A DNA stretch of 64,000 nt from Umbilicaria muhlenbergii (lineage: Eukaryota > Ascomycota > Lecanoromycetes > Umbilicariales > Umbilicariaceae): assembly GCA_000611775.1 (NCBI GenBank), contig KK106981.1, positions 3,338,672 through 3,402,671 on the forward strand. Direction: 5' to 3'. Positions 36,052-45,639 of this stretch are shown here, piece after piece. Both the position numbers and the translations under genes were made by a program. The notes beneath the pieces are model-generated. The model was given only the letters and a program-made list of their open reading frames with translations, was not told the origin of the DNA and searched no databases. Every line of letters begins with the position of its first letter. Positions within the stretch are counted from its first letter, which is position 1.

Positions 36052-39000
36052 TCACACCCTCCCCCAAACCATCAACCCCAACACCACCTCCCCCACCGCC
36101 ACCCCCACTACCACAACCGCAACCCCCATAACCACCCCCACCCCTACAGTCCTCAACCCCACACTCCCCTCCCCTCCCCGCTCACCTCCCCCGGCAACCA
36201 CCAACGCGACCCCCGCCGCCGCCGCCAACGCACTCCCCACCATCCCCACCACCACCCCCGCGTCCACAGCCACGACCTCCTTCCTGCGCCCCGTAGACGC
36301 CAGCACCGCCGCGATACCCAGCAGGAGGTAGGAGGCGAAGAAGGAGGCAATGGCGCAGTGGGTGAGGAGGCGATCGCGGTCGCGGGCGCGGACGTTGTTG
36401 GCGCGGAGGGAAGGGAGGGCGTAGATGTGGGAGGTTGAGTGGGAGTGGGCGGGGAGGGGTGAGTAGCGTGGATTCGAGGTGGGCGCGAAGGTGGAGTAAT
36501 GCGGCAGGCGGGACGGAGAGACAGAGAAGCCGGAGTCCGGGGAGGAGGTTTGGGATGGGGCCCGCGGGGAGAAGTAGCCGCCGGGGTTTATGAGGGGGGC
36601 GCGGCCGTTGCGTTGGGGAGTGGCGTCCCCGGATCGAGGGTGGAGCCATGAGCGGAGGGTTTCGGTGGCTTGGTGCGCGCTGGATGTTATTGTTGTGGCG
36701 AGGTGGGAGAGAGTGGCTGCGCCGGGGAAGGTGCTGGATGCGTTGGGGTCGATGAAGAGGGTATAGGGTTCTTCTTCGGGAGCTTCGTCGCCGTCGTCGA
36801 ATTCGTTCCAGTAGCGTTGTTGGTGCTGAGACGGTGCTTGCGAATCCATTTGCTTGCGGAGAAGGTCTTGCTTCCGCATCCGACGTTTTTTCTTGAACGC
36901 GCTTAACGGAGGCGACTCGAACATCTCGGGTGCAGAGGTCGCCGGTGATTCGTGAAGAATGGCGGCGGAAAAGCCGCTGCTTGTGGGCCCGTCTGCTTGG
37001 GAGGTGGCGGAAATTGAGGTAGGTCTCGTGCTCTGCGACTCTGGAGATAGCCGGTTGCTCGAGGACCGAGCAAGCTTGGCCGGCGATGGAACTTTCCTGA
37101 TATCATGGTCGAGTGCGGGAAACTAGAATACGGTTAAACAAGCGGGCGGGACCTTGATGGTGGGAAACAACTGACCCAGAACGGAGGAGGCATTCCCTCA
37201 GGCTTGTACAATTTTGCTACAGCATGTGTCTCCAGAGAGAAACCCCGAACTCTTTCCGTCTGTTGAGAGTAAGCATTAACCTGTGGAATTTAGAATATGG
37301 GCTTGACATACCAGATGGCTTTCATCCAGTGCTCTGACAAGCCTGGCATAGGCTTCGCCTTCCCATCTCACCTCAAGTATCGCGTGAGGGAACCTTTCAG
37401 TCTCTTCTTTGGAGGCCTTTAGGAGATCACCCGAACTGTCCGTACTCTTCATCTGGTCAAATGTTGCCCTTTTCATCGAAACACTGTGGTCAAGCGTGCC
37501 CCAAACGCCACTCGTTTCATTATTGCGCAGGCCTACGAAACGAGCACGTCGACTTTGAAGACTTATCAACGGCTTGACCTCGGCGTGGTGGGATAGCCAT
37601 TTACGGACTCGTTCAAAGCTGTGTGTAGGATCTGGAATCCCGTCCCCTGCTTCATCGGTTTCAGAGACGGAAGCTGGATTTCCCGATGTATCGCTTGGTT
37701 GCTTTGCTGGAACGAATAGCAGAGGTAGATACTTCCGCTTCAGCTTGACCTTCTGCACTGACTGCCTTGTACCACGTCCTGTCTTTTTGGAGATTGCATC
37801 AGATGATGTACCCACTACCACTACAGCCTCACTCTTCGTAGTGTACCGTATGCTCGCAGCGGCCGCTTCAGAAGTAGCTCCTGGTGCATTCTCGGATTCG
37901 CTGACGGTAGCACTACTTCGTCGCTCTGAGAACCGACGCAAATCATCACATATGATAACAAAAGCTTCTTCTTCGGATGTCCCAATGGACCCATTTCCAC
38001 GGCCGTTTATCGATCCTTTGCGGGAGGATTTTGAGCTAGATAGGTTACTTGTCGAATTGGAGGGATCGCCGGTTTTTCGAAGGCTCATGTACTGGAGTAG
38101 CAACACATGAAGCTCCACTAAATTGTCGGGATGAACCCAGTAGGCCGCTTTCCCGGCTGCGCGACCGAGCGGCAACACAGCGAGTGCAGTATCGAAGTCC
38201 ACGTCAGAGCCTGTTTCACTGATGGTATGTATTTGCGTGGCGCTTGTTATTGTCTTTTCAACGCCTTTGCTGGCCCGACCCTGAGGCCTGGTTGCACCAT
38301 TTGAGGTAGCAGCTTCAGCAGTACTTGATACCTGTAATTGACTTCCTCTCCGCGCGGTAGGCTCGGTAGTCCAAGAGGCACCGGTAGCGAACGGTGCCCT
38401 CACTGACGCCAGGACATCCGTCCACTGCGCCAGGAGAGGCTCGAAGTCTTTCTTTGAGAAACTTGACGGGCGGCTCAAGACTTCTTGCTGGAAGCGCGTA
38501 CCCAAAGTTGACGAGCCAGTCCATTTCCGATACTTCTTCAAGAGCTTTTGGAACGCCAGGCGTTGCGCTCCAACAAAGCGTGCCAGGGATTGAATCTCCT
38601 CACCAGCCCTAGATATGATCAGCCCAACCATTCGCAGCCGCAGGACCCATAACGCACTTTAGGACATCTTCTTCCGCTTTCGAAAACTTTTCCAGTCTCC
38701 TCACCGATATTCGGGTCTGACCTGCCGGTAGATTCCGTTGTTTGAGTTGAACGATCTGTTTGTGAAGATGACCTATGCATTGTTAGCTTTCGCTACCCAA
38801 TTGAGTGAAGCCTTCACCTACTCAATCTCCTCGTGATCTCGCCCGATTTGCTCTGCACAAAGAGATCAATGCGCTGGTGCTGCTCATACAGTTCCGCATA
38901 GAGCTCCTCCTCGAAGTTCTGCAAAGCCTTGGTATCGTGCCCTTGCCCCGGTATGGAGACCGCCTCCGCCTGGCCTTTGGTCGTCCGAAGTTTGATCAAG

Positions 39001-39141
39001 TGCTTGATATCGTTGTAATCAACATTGTCTAGATGGAGATGAGTTCATTAGCCCTATCGCTAAGTCATGTAAGGATGGTAGCGACTTACAGGTCCCCCAT
39101 TCTGGGATAGAACGCCGGTGAAGCGTGTCGCCGTATTTCAT
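36052..39141 (-). CDS. SPX-VTC-transmembrane protein, Vtc5-like
   Basis: Vacuolar polyphosphate-polymerase-complex-like protein. Six exons, 39141-39090, 39028-38822, 38772-38658, 38608-37312, 37259-37176 and 37122-36052; all phases agree, giving 941 aa. The first exons rebuild an SPX domain (MKYGDTLHRRSIPEWGTYNV, then DIKHLIKLRTT; coiled coil; FVGAQRLAFQKLLKKYRKW), which senses inositol pyrophosphates. The middle (about 330-580) has VTC-like segments (FVGLRNNETSGVWGTLDHSV, HAILEVRWEGEAYARLVRAL, LTERVRGFSLETHAVAKLY) but is interrupted by Ser-rich insertions. The C terminus holds about three hydrophobic segments (HCAIASFFASYLLLGIAAVL and two more) as in the DUF202/VTC1 membrane domain. This order fits Vtc5, a regulatory subunit, better than catalytic Vtc4. 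Intron lengths are 61, 49, 49, 52 and 53 nt. Confidence 0.85.
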
Positions 39142-40379
39142 GTCCCGTCGCGTTCTAGTGACTTGGCTTCGGCGGGCAATTGAGGTATGAGTGCTCGAAG
39201 AGGTTGCGCAGGGCTTGGGATGGAGTTTCCCCTGATTGAGCGGCGGCAGGAGCAAGACAAGCAATAATATACGGTCCTCGGTATTCTGGGTGCCCCACAG
39301 CGTTCGGCAAGATTTTCTGGCGGTGACGGCACAATGAGGAGTAAAGGTCCCCTCCGTGTTATTACAGATGGTGCATCGTGGTTGTGTCGCGTGGGGTTTA
39401 GTTGGACCAATTCGGACAAAGAGCTGCATATGCGACCGGGTCGACCATTCGTCAAGTCCTTCCGCGGAGGGACGACCAATTGCAGGTGGCAACTGTTGAG
39501 GGAATGAGATGATGAAGAATTGAGATGAGCGTTGAGGTTGGCGCAGAACGAGCAGTACTGGTGTGGAGAAGGGGTATCAAGGACCGAGTCCTTGATTTCC
39601 ATCATGCTTTGATCTTGAGAACTTGGATTCTTGGACAGTGAAAGAGCCGCCAAGCAGGAGCAGGCCAAAGTCAGTGACCATCAAGATTCTTGACACCAGA
39701 GCATCGCCGGGCCCACGCACGCTCCAGGTCGTACAACGTACTCGGTAGGAGTACAATTACGAAGACTACAATTACGAAAACTACATCTACCACACTACCG
39801 TCTTCGGGGTGGGGGTCACTAATCGATGGCGTTCACGACGGTTCATGAACTCTCTCTTACGTAATAAGAATGGCCTATTGATGCAGTCGTCAACAGTGGC
39901 GCGAAGAGTCGATCTTCATATGCGCGACAAGACTCAATTCCACTTGGCACACTCGCACAGCGTTGTGCATGCACGTTGACGTAGCCGAGTCGGCTCACGC
40001 TACCCCTGCAGGGCCCGGGTGAAAGACTGGCCAGCGAGATCTCGCCCGACCGCGCACTGCCCAGTCGAGTCCAGTGTGACGTGAAAAGGCTTCAGGGGCG
40101 ACGTGACGTGTCCAACCCAATAATTAATCAGGCAGCGAGCGAACACCCATCCTCGGCATCTCCCGCTGCCATCCCAATTTTGGGGTGAGACTCGTGTGAC
40201 AGGCACGACAGGCTGAGAATATGCATGTGTCAACGACGAAAAACCCCACCAATACCGGATGTCTCCATCCCTCACGGCAGAAGCGCATTGCCGAGCCAGT
40301 CCTGTAATGCTGTAGTTGTGCCTGCATCTGCGTTGCCTAAGAAAAACACTTCTTGCTCAAATCGCAGCACCTCGCCGTC
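39142..40379. promoter_or_regulatory. Divergent intergenic region between the SPX gene and MPP10
   Basis: About 1.2 kb with promoters for both genes. GTACAATTACGAAGACTACAATTACGAAAAC near 39750 contains a short tandem echo (ACAATTACGAA twice). Frames overlapping the SPX 5' UTR start at non-ATG codons. No gene seen. Confidence 0.5.
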
Positions 40380-42662
40380 ATGTCACCGGGTGTCCTGAAG
40401 GGACCATCTAGTCCTTCTCCTCAGACCGTCACAGCTTCTCCAACACATCCTTCCGCAACCGATCTCCATCCCTCGTCCGAACAAGCCTTACTCTCAACCC
40501 TCTCCTCTTCCGCATACAGCTTCCTTCAACCACCCCCGACCCTGCACGCAGCGTCTCTGGTGCTGGCCAAACGGTACCTTGACCCACTTGCTTTTTCGGT
40601 CAGTGAGATCCAGGCGCAAAGACAGCAGGATGCGAGGAAAAAGCGCAAGCGGGGTGGGGAAGATAGCTATGGCTCCAGCCAGCTGTTACGGCTGAAACAA
40701 GTACATCTGGAAGGCTTCGGAATCGATCAGGTCTGGGAACAAGCCAGAAGGGTGTTGGATGCAAGTCTGGAAGAGGTTGAGAGGTCTTTGCCGGAAGTAC
40801 TACAAGAATTAGATGCTGAAGCTCCAGCTGCAACCCCGGAGAGCGGGTATCCAGGCAAGGGTGGTGGGGTCAAAATGGTGAGGTTCGATGAAGACGGATT
40901 CGAGGTGGCAGATTCGGATGTAGATGGTACAGAGGATGCATTAGACGATGACATTGAAGGGGACGAGGAAGGTCTTGATACCGGTGAATCAGGGGACGGA
41001 GAGGCATTGGAAGAGGCTTCTGATGTACATGACGAGGATCTTGCAATGGAAGACGAGGAAGGCTTGTCAGATGATATGGAGGGAGGAAAGGTGCTTCAAG
41101 AAGAGCCGCAAGAAATTTTCGTTCCCGATAAGCACGGACTAAATGACGGTTTCTTCTCCATCGACGATTTCAACAAGCAGTCTGAGTTTCTTGAGCAGCA
41201 AGATGCCAGAGGAGATCCGAATGACGGAGCTGCTAGTGACGAAGAAGATATCGACTGGGATGCAGATCCGATGGTACAAACTTCAGGACGTTCCAATGCT
41301 CAAAGATCGCGAGAAGATGGTGCTGAAGCAGAGGAGGAGGATGATGATGAGAATGCACCTACATTTGGCAACGCGGATCTGAACGCCCCTGACACAGACG
41401 ACGAAGATCTCGATGAATCCGACGTAGATGCCCCTATGGAAGACATGGGTGGAATGAACAACACCAATGACATCAAATATGCAGACTTCTTCGCTCCGCC
41501 TCCTCGAAAAGCTACGAAATCCACACGTATGCGCGCCCTTCCAAAAACGCAGCCTCTACCCTCCGCCCGGCCCGATCCTCAGGGCGACACAGAGCTCGAA
41601 CGAACAATGTCCGCCGTCCGCCGCGACCTTTTTGAAGATGACCTTTCAGCCAACGGAGACTCCGAACCTCAATCAGACATCGACCCAGGGGATCCCCGCT
41701 CTCGTCGCTCAAACCACGAAAAGCGGCAAGCCAAGTTGGCCGAGGAGATCCGCTGTCTCGAAGCCGCCAACGTAGCAAAGCGCGAATGGACACTCTCAGG
41801 CGAGGCCCGTGCTGCGGATCGTCCAATCAACTCTCTGCTTGAAGAAGACCTCGACTTTGAACGAACGGGGAAACCAGTCCCTGTCATCACGAACGAAGTC
41901 AGCGAAGACATCGAAGCGCTCATCAAGCGTCGGATTCTGGCAAGAGAATTCGACGAGGTGATCAAACGGCGCCCTGATAGTCTAAACGGCCCCTCTGCCA
42001 ATGCCAGACGAGGCCGTTTCGAACTCGATGACACGAAACCTCAGCAGAGTCTCGCAGAAATGTACGAGGCAGACCATCTTGAGGCCGTAGACCCGGAAGG
42101 CTACGTTGACAAGCGGGACGAGAAGCTCAAGCGCGAACATGCGGAAATTGAACGTTTGTGGAAGGATATATCTGGGAAGCTGGATGCGTTGAGTAGTTGG
42201 CACTACAAGCCTAAACCACCTCAGGCTAGTATCAATGTCGTGGCCGATGTGCCCACCATTACTATGGAGGACGCAAGACCTAGTGCTGGTGGTGATGTGG
42301 GTGGAGCAAGTATGTTGGCACCGCAGGAAGTGTATAAGCCTGGCGAGGAGGGTGCAGCTGGGAAGGGCGAGGTGGTGTTGAAGTCGGGCGTGCCGGTTCA
42401 GAGAGAGGAGATGAGTAGGGAAGAGAAAGTTAGGAGGAGAAGGAGGGAGAAAGAGAGGATCAAAAAGGCGGGTGGTGGGGTAGATTCTAAAGGCCGGAAA
42501 GTCGTTCAGAGCCGGAAAGCGAAGGAGAAGAAGGAGGTTGTTAGTGATCTGAAGAAGGGTGGAGTCAGGGTTATTGGGAAGAAGGGAGAGATTAGAGATG
42601 TGGAGGGAAAAGCTGTCAAAGCGCAGTCGGCGACTAAAGGAGGTGGCGGCTTCAAGCTATAG
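40380..42662 (+). CDS. MPP10: U3 snoRNP subunit Mpp10
   Basis: Component of the small-subunit processome that, with Imp3 and Imp4, anchors U3 snoRNA for 18S rRNA processing in the nucleolus. Single exon, 760 aa; the ATG at 40380 replaces an upstream in-frame TTG. The N terminus has LHAASLVLAKRYLDPLAFSV. A long Asp/Glu-rich region (about 190-370) contains the family motifs DGFFSIDDFNKQSEFLEQQD and YADFFAPP. The conserved C-terminal part includes ERTMSAVRRDLFED, then EWTLSGEARAADRPINSLLE, DLDFERTGKPVPVITNEV and AEMYEADHLEAVDPEGYVD. The tail is Lys/Arg-rich (RRRREKERIKKAG) and ends GGGGFKL. The last 25 codons are duplicated downstream (see 42850-42933). Confidence 0.95.
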   Translation: MSPGVLKGPSSPSPQTVTASPTHPSATDLHPSSEQALLSTLSSSAYSFLQPPPTLHAASLVLAKRYLDPLAFSVSEIQAQRQQDARKKRKRGGEDSYGSSQLLRLKQVHLEGFGIDQVWEQARRVLDASLEEVERSLPEVLQELDAEAPAATPESGYPGKGGGVKMVRFDEDGFEVADSDVDGTEDALDDDIEGDEEGLDTGESGDGEALEEASDVHDEDLAMEDEEGLSDDMEGGKVLQEEPQEIFVPDKHGLNDGFFSIDDFNKQSEFLEQQDARGDPNDGAASDEEDIDWDADPMVQTSGRSNAQRSREDGAEAEEEDDDENAPTFGNADLNAPDTDDEDLDESDVDAPMEDMGGMNNTNDIKYADFFAPPPRKATKSTRMRALPKTQPLPSARPDPQGDTELERTMSAVRRDLFEDDLSANGDSEPQSDIDPGDPRSRRSNHEKRQAKLAEEIRCLEAANVAKREWTLSGEARAADRPINSLLEEDLDFERTGKPVPVITNEVSEDIEALIKRRILAREFDEVIKRRPDSLNGPSANARRGRFELDDTKPQQSLAEMYEADHLEAVDPEGYVDKRDEKLKREHAEIERLWKDISGKLDALSSWHYKPKPPQASINVVADVPTITMEDARPSAGGDVGGASMLAPQEVYKPGEEGAAGKGEVVLKSGVPVQREEMSREEKVRRRRREKERIKKAGGGVDSKGRKVVQSRKAKEKKEVVSDLKKGGVRVIGKKGEIRDVEGKAVKAQSATKGGGGFKL

Positions 42663-42671
42663 CGCTGCAGT
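42588..42671 (+). repeat. Source copy of the tandemly duplicated MPP10 3' end
   Basis: The last 25 codons of MPP10 plus nine bases of 3' flank. The same block recurs at 42850-42933, exactly 262 bp further on. About 85 percent of bases match by eye, including the in-frame stop and GCTGCAGT/CCTGCAGT after it. Downstream, both copies share a weaker CTCAACATCC..CATTTGTAC region, so the duplicated unit is larger than the coding part. Confidence 0.85.
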
Positions 42672-42849
42672 TAACAGAACGTTTTATACTGGCCATAAAC
42701 TCAACATCCACTAAGCAGTATGCATTTGTACTATCTATTCACGAACGTCCTTCAAATGGCGCTTTTAATACCCCCTTCGCTCCCCCCTTCACTAGCCCCC
42801 CACAAAACCCCCCGACGTCAAGTCCAACCAGCCCCTCTCCATCCCCGAG

Positions 42850-42933
42850 GAGATTAGAGACGTGGAGAGGGAAGCTGTCGAAGGGCAGTCAGCGACCAGA
42901 GGAGGTGGTAGCTTCAAGCTATAGCCCTGCAGT
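42850..42933 (+). pseudogene. Orphan copy of the MPP10 C-terminal coding end
   Basis: Reads EIRDVEREAVEGQSATRGGG then SFKL and stop, against EIRDVEGKAVKAQSATKGGG then GFKL in MPP10. It cannot be an alternative exon in any obvious way, because the MPP10 frame has already ended at 42662. In front of it, in the same frame, is a transporter-like stretch (DVKSNQPLSIPEE); the joint lies at a GAGATT shared by both sources. Confidence 0.8.
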
Positions 42934-42961
42934 AATATAACATTGTGTACCAATCTCAACC

Positions 42962-43822
42962 TCAACATCCCATACCCACTACAAATTTGTACAACCTCCC
43001 CACGACCCACCCTCCAACTACACCCCCCTCACCCCCCCCAACGTCAACCCCAACCACCCCCTCTCCCTCCCCTTCGAAATCGCCTTCGTCGCCACCATCT
43101 GCGCCGCCCAACTCCTCACCCAAGCCGCCCTCACCCAAGCCATCACCCCGGCCCCCATCATCGGCCAACGTCAACCCCAACCACCCCCTCTCCCTCCCCT
43201 TCTTATGACTGCGACTCCCCCCCTTATGAGCCTTGAACCCCCTCCTCCCCATCCCATTAACCTGCCCCTCCAACTCCCTCTCCCCCATCTCCCGCACCTC
43301 CCCCTCCACCCTCCCCACCTCCCTCTCCAACGCCTCCTCCCCGCCCTCCCGAAACCGCGTCACCTTCCTCACATTCCGTGCCGTCACCTCCCTCACCCCC
43401 GCCTCCCCCATCCGCTCCCTCACCAGCGTCCGCGCCGTCATCGCAAACCGCATATCCCTGGGCCCGTCCACCAACTCCAAGATCGCACTGGGCGCCGCGT
43501 CCGGTTTCAGCGGCTCGATGCGCAGGACCCGCGTGTACCCCCCGGGGCGGTCGGCATAGCGCTCGCGCAGGGTGGAGAAGAGTTTGGGGAGCAGCTCGGA
43601 GGGTTTGAAGAGGGCGGCGGTGGCGGCGGTGCGGGCGGAGGGGGTGTTGCGTTTGGCGAGGGTGATGAGGCGGTCGGCGAGGCGTTGGGCTTCTTTGGCT
43701 TTGGGCCAGGTGGTGCTGATGGATTCGTGCTCGACGAGGGAGGTGACGAGGTTGCGGAGGAGGGCGATGCGGTGGGAGGATTTGCGGCCGAGGTGCCGGT
43801 ATTTGAGGGCGCCGCCGGCCAT
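42962..43822 (-). CDS. MRPL8: Mitochondrial large ribosomal subunit protein bL17m
   Basis: Bacterial-L17-type protein of the mitochondrial ribosome, 286 aa as read. The ATG at 43822 gives MAGGALKYRHLGRKSSHRIA, the exact family start; HRIALLRNLVTSLVEHESI and TTWPKAKEAQRLADRLITLA follow, with the L17 ending GYTRVLRIEPLKPDAAPSAI..ELV. A charged fungal extension runs to about residue 206 (FKAHKGGSRSHKKG). From about residue 207 to the end the frame runs antisense through the duplicated transporter fragments and becomes Gly/Glu/Val low complexity, unlike any bL17m I know. Either the protein has gained about 80 residues by read-through into the duplication, or an unseen intron or transcript end removes them. 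It is convergent with MPP10. Confidence 0.88.
   Translation of the reverse strand: MAGGALKYRHLGRKSSHRIALLRNLVTSLVEHESISTTWPKAKEAQRLADRLITLAKRNTPSARTAATAALFKPSELLPKLFSTLRERYADRPGGYTRVLRIEPLKPDAAPSAILELVDGPRDMRFAMTARTLVRERMGEAGVREVTARNVRKVTRFREGGEEALEREVGRVEGEVREMGERELEGQVNGMGRRGFKAHKGGSRSHKKGRERGWLGLTLADDGGRGDGLGEGGLGEELGGADGGDEGDFEGEGEGVVGVDVGGGEGGVVGGWVVGRLYKFVVGMGC
43038..43202. repeat. Exact 38-bp direct repeat, 127-bp period
   Basis: CCAACGTCAACCCCAACCAC.. (38 bases) occurs at 43038-43075 and, without mismatch, at 43165-43202. A diverged third version lies near 42810-42848. The exact match argues for recent duplication or gene conversion. Confidence 0.85.
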
Positions 43823-44228
43823 GGTGGGAGGTGGTTTTGAGGGTTAGGGGTGGGAAGGAGGTTTGTGGATGGTTTGGTTGGTGATAGGATGGTGGCGGCT
43901 AGTGGGTAGGCATTGGATAAGGCTTTTAAGGTGTATGGCAGTAGATAATGGTGGTGGGGTTGTCGTTGTGGACTCCAGCAATTGAAGGTTGAAGATTGAA
44001 GGTCGTGATGCTACAGAGTCAAAATGACTATCAAGTTCCTGCACTAAAGCGGCACCAGTTTTTATGTACCTTCAAGACAAGGCCTCATCTTCTACCATCC
44101 TAAAAAATTGACATACACGTCTCTAAGACTGCAAAAGCTGATCAGAAATCTTACGTCAAGACTCCACTACATCTATCAAATCCCAAAAGCCGCACCAGCG
44201 CGCAATCTAGCCCTACCACCCACCCACC
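43823..44228. promoter_or_regulatory. Divergent region between bL17m and MIC12
   Basis: About 400 bp between two opposite ATGs of mitochondrial genes, each with short 5' leaders. No other gene seen. Shared regulation of two mitochondrial proteins is possible but unproven. Confidence 0.5.
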
Positions 44229-44639
44229 ATGGGCTTCCCAGCCGGCTTCGTACCTCCCCTCCCCCACCCCTTCCTCCCTTCCCCTCTCCTCAACCCTCAA
44301 ACTAACTACTCCGCCCAGCTCTCCGGCCTAACCCTCACATCCTCCCTCCTCTACCTCTCCCTCTTCACGCACCAACGTTCCCGGCAACAACAAGCCCTCC
44401 TCCTCCGTCAACAATCACTCCTGCTAAACTCCCTCGTCGAGCCCGACCTCCTACCCTCAGAAGAAGAGAAACCGAGATATGTAGTCGATCGGCCTAGTTG
44501 GGCGGAGATGTGGAAGGATCGGTGGAATAGCGAGATTGAGGGAGCGGTTAGGTGGGTGCAGGATGTCAGGTGGGGGCAGGTGAGGAGGGGGGTTGAGGAG
44601 AGGGTTAGAGGGGTTGTGGAGGGGGAGAGGAGGGTTTAG
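44229..44639 (+). CDS. MIC12: MICOS subunit Mic12 (Aim5-like)
   Basis: Small inner-membrane protein of the mitochondrial contact site and cristae organising system. Single exon, 136 aa. It starts MGFPAGF, has one predicted membrane helix (SAQLSGLTLTSSLLYLSLFT, residues 28-47) followed by the basic HQRSRQQQALLLRQQ, and a C-terminal part with WAEMWKDRWNSEIEGAVRWV then QDVRWGQVRRGVEE, which matches fungal Mic12. Length is normal for the family. Confidence 0.8.
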   Translation: MGFPAGFVPPLPHPFLPSPLLNPQTNYSAQLSGLTLTSSLLYLSLFTHQRSRQQQALLLRQQSLLLNSLVEPDLLPSEEEKPRYVVDRPSWAEMWKDRWNSEIEGAVRWVQDVRWGQVRRGVEERVRGVVEGERRV

Positions 44640-45044
44640 GGAGGAGTTGGCTTAGGGGTCTGGGGTGAGAGTGATGGGTTTGGGTGTGGATATGCTCTGG
44701 CTGGGATGGAATGCGCAGGGCTATGCATAAAGCGCGAGAGCCCTAGAAGCATGAAGGCTTTTGCATTGATCGAGTCTGTTGCAAGCCGGATTCTTGCATG
44801 GTTCACAACAGTTGCAATGAAAGAGCATGTCAACCTGCAAACAGCGGGTGGCAGAAGATTTCGCAGAACGTTCACGTGCAAGGACCGGCACAAACTCCTC
44901 GACCGGACAAGATTACCAACTCAGAGCGCAGTTAGGCGTGTGAAAATTTGGTTCAACCAGCCTTGTATGTAGCTACCATGACATCCCTAGGCAAAATATA
45001 CCAGTAGCAAAGATGCCAATCGACCCCGGATCACAAACACCCAT
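44640..45044. other. Tail-to-tail region between MIC12 and RPS23
   Basis: No gene seen; it holds the 3' UTRs of two convergent genes. Confidence 0.5.
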
Positions 45045-45634
45045 CTATGACCGAGGCTTCTCTTTCTTCTCCTTCCACAACGCAGAGAGACCGACACCGG
45101 AAACCTTGACGACCTTGAATCGTACACCAGGAATATCACCCTTAGCCTTGCCCTTTCGACCGAAACCAGACAGTAGGACCTCGTCGTTCTCGTCCACGAA
45201 GTTGAGACAACCGTCGTTGGGGACTGCAAAAGATACTGCGTTAGCCGATCGTTCCACAGCCATCCTGCATTCTTCTCCCATAGTTTTGTGTTCGTCCACA
45301 GTCTTTGCTCTTTCCATTCCCAGTGGACCCTCTCATCTCCTACCCATCCATCTCTGATAGCCCGGAAAAACTCACCGAAAGCAGTGACTTTCTTTCCGTT
45401 CTTAATCAACTGTACCCTGACACATTTTCGGATGGCACTGTTCGGCTGCTTGGCCTCGACTCCGACCTTTTCCAACACTATGCCCTTGGCGTGGGATGAT
45501 CCACCGAAGGGAGACGATTTATAGGCTGTTCCGAGAAGGCGCTTCTTGTAGGTCAGATCGGCCCAACGACCCTCGCGACGATGCGTGCGAAGCTTGCGGG
45601 CAGCGTTAAGTCCGCGAGGTTTGCCTTTTCCCAT
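45045..45634 (-). CDS. RPS23: 40S ribosomal protein uS12 (S23)
   Basis: Decoding-centre protein of the cytosolic small subunit. Two coding exons, 45634-45376 and 45223-45045, joined by a 152-nt phase-1 intron, give exactly 145 aa, the standard length. The sequence is near-invariant: [40 protein letters not shown], then after the splice [20 protein letters not shown] and [20 protein letters not shown]. The conserved proline that is hydroxylated in other eukaryotes lies in KQPNSA (PNSAIRKC region). The start codon is only 6 bases after a 5' UTR intron acceptor (separate entry). Both introns (152 and 170 nt) are about three times longer than is usual here, common for fungal ribosomal protein genes. 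Confidence 0.97.
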
Positions 45635-45639
45635 CTTGG

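Larger units (their letters stand above)
42810..43202 (+). pseudogene. Fragments of an MFS transporter N terminus
   Basis: Three pieces read like the cytosolic start and first transmembrane segment of a fungal major-facilitator transporter: DVKSNQPLSIPEE at about 42811-42849, the longest NVNPNHPLSLPFEIAFVATI then CAAQLLTQAALTQAI..PIIG at about 43040-43163, and the leading part again from 43165. There is no start, no downstream transporter sequence and the pieces are repeated, so this is a relic. It lies antisense to the 3' end of the bL17m open frame. The family assignment rests on my recognition of the EIAFVATICAAQL pattern only. Confidence 0.6.

Noticed and set aside
43205-43847. Plus-strand Pro/Leu/His-rich frames over bL17m
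   Set aside because: Antisense shadows of the GC-rich bL17m coding region.
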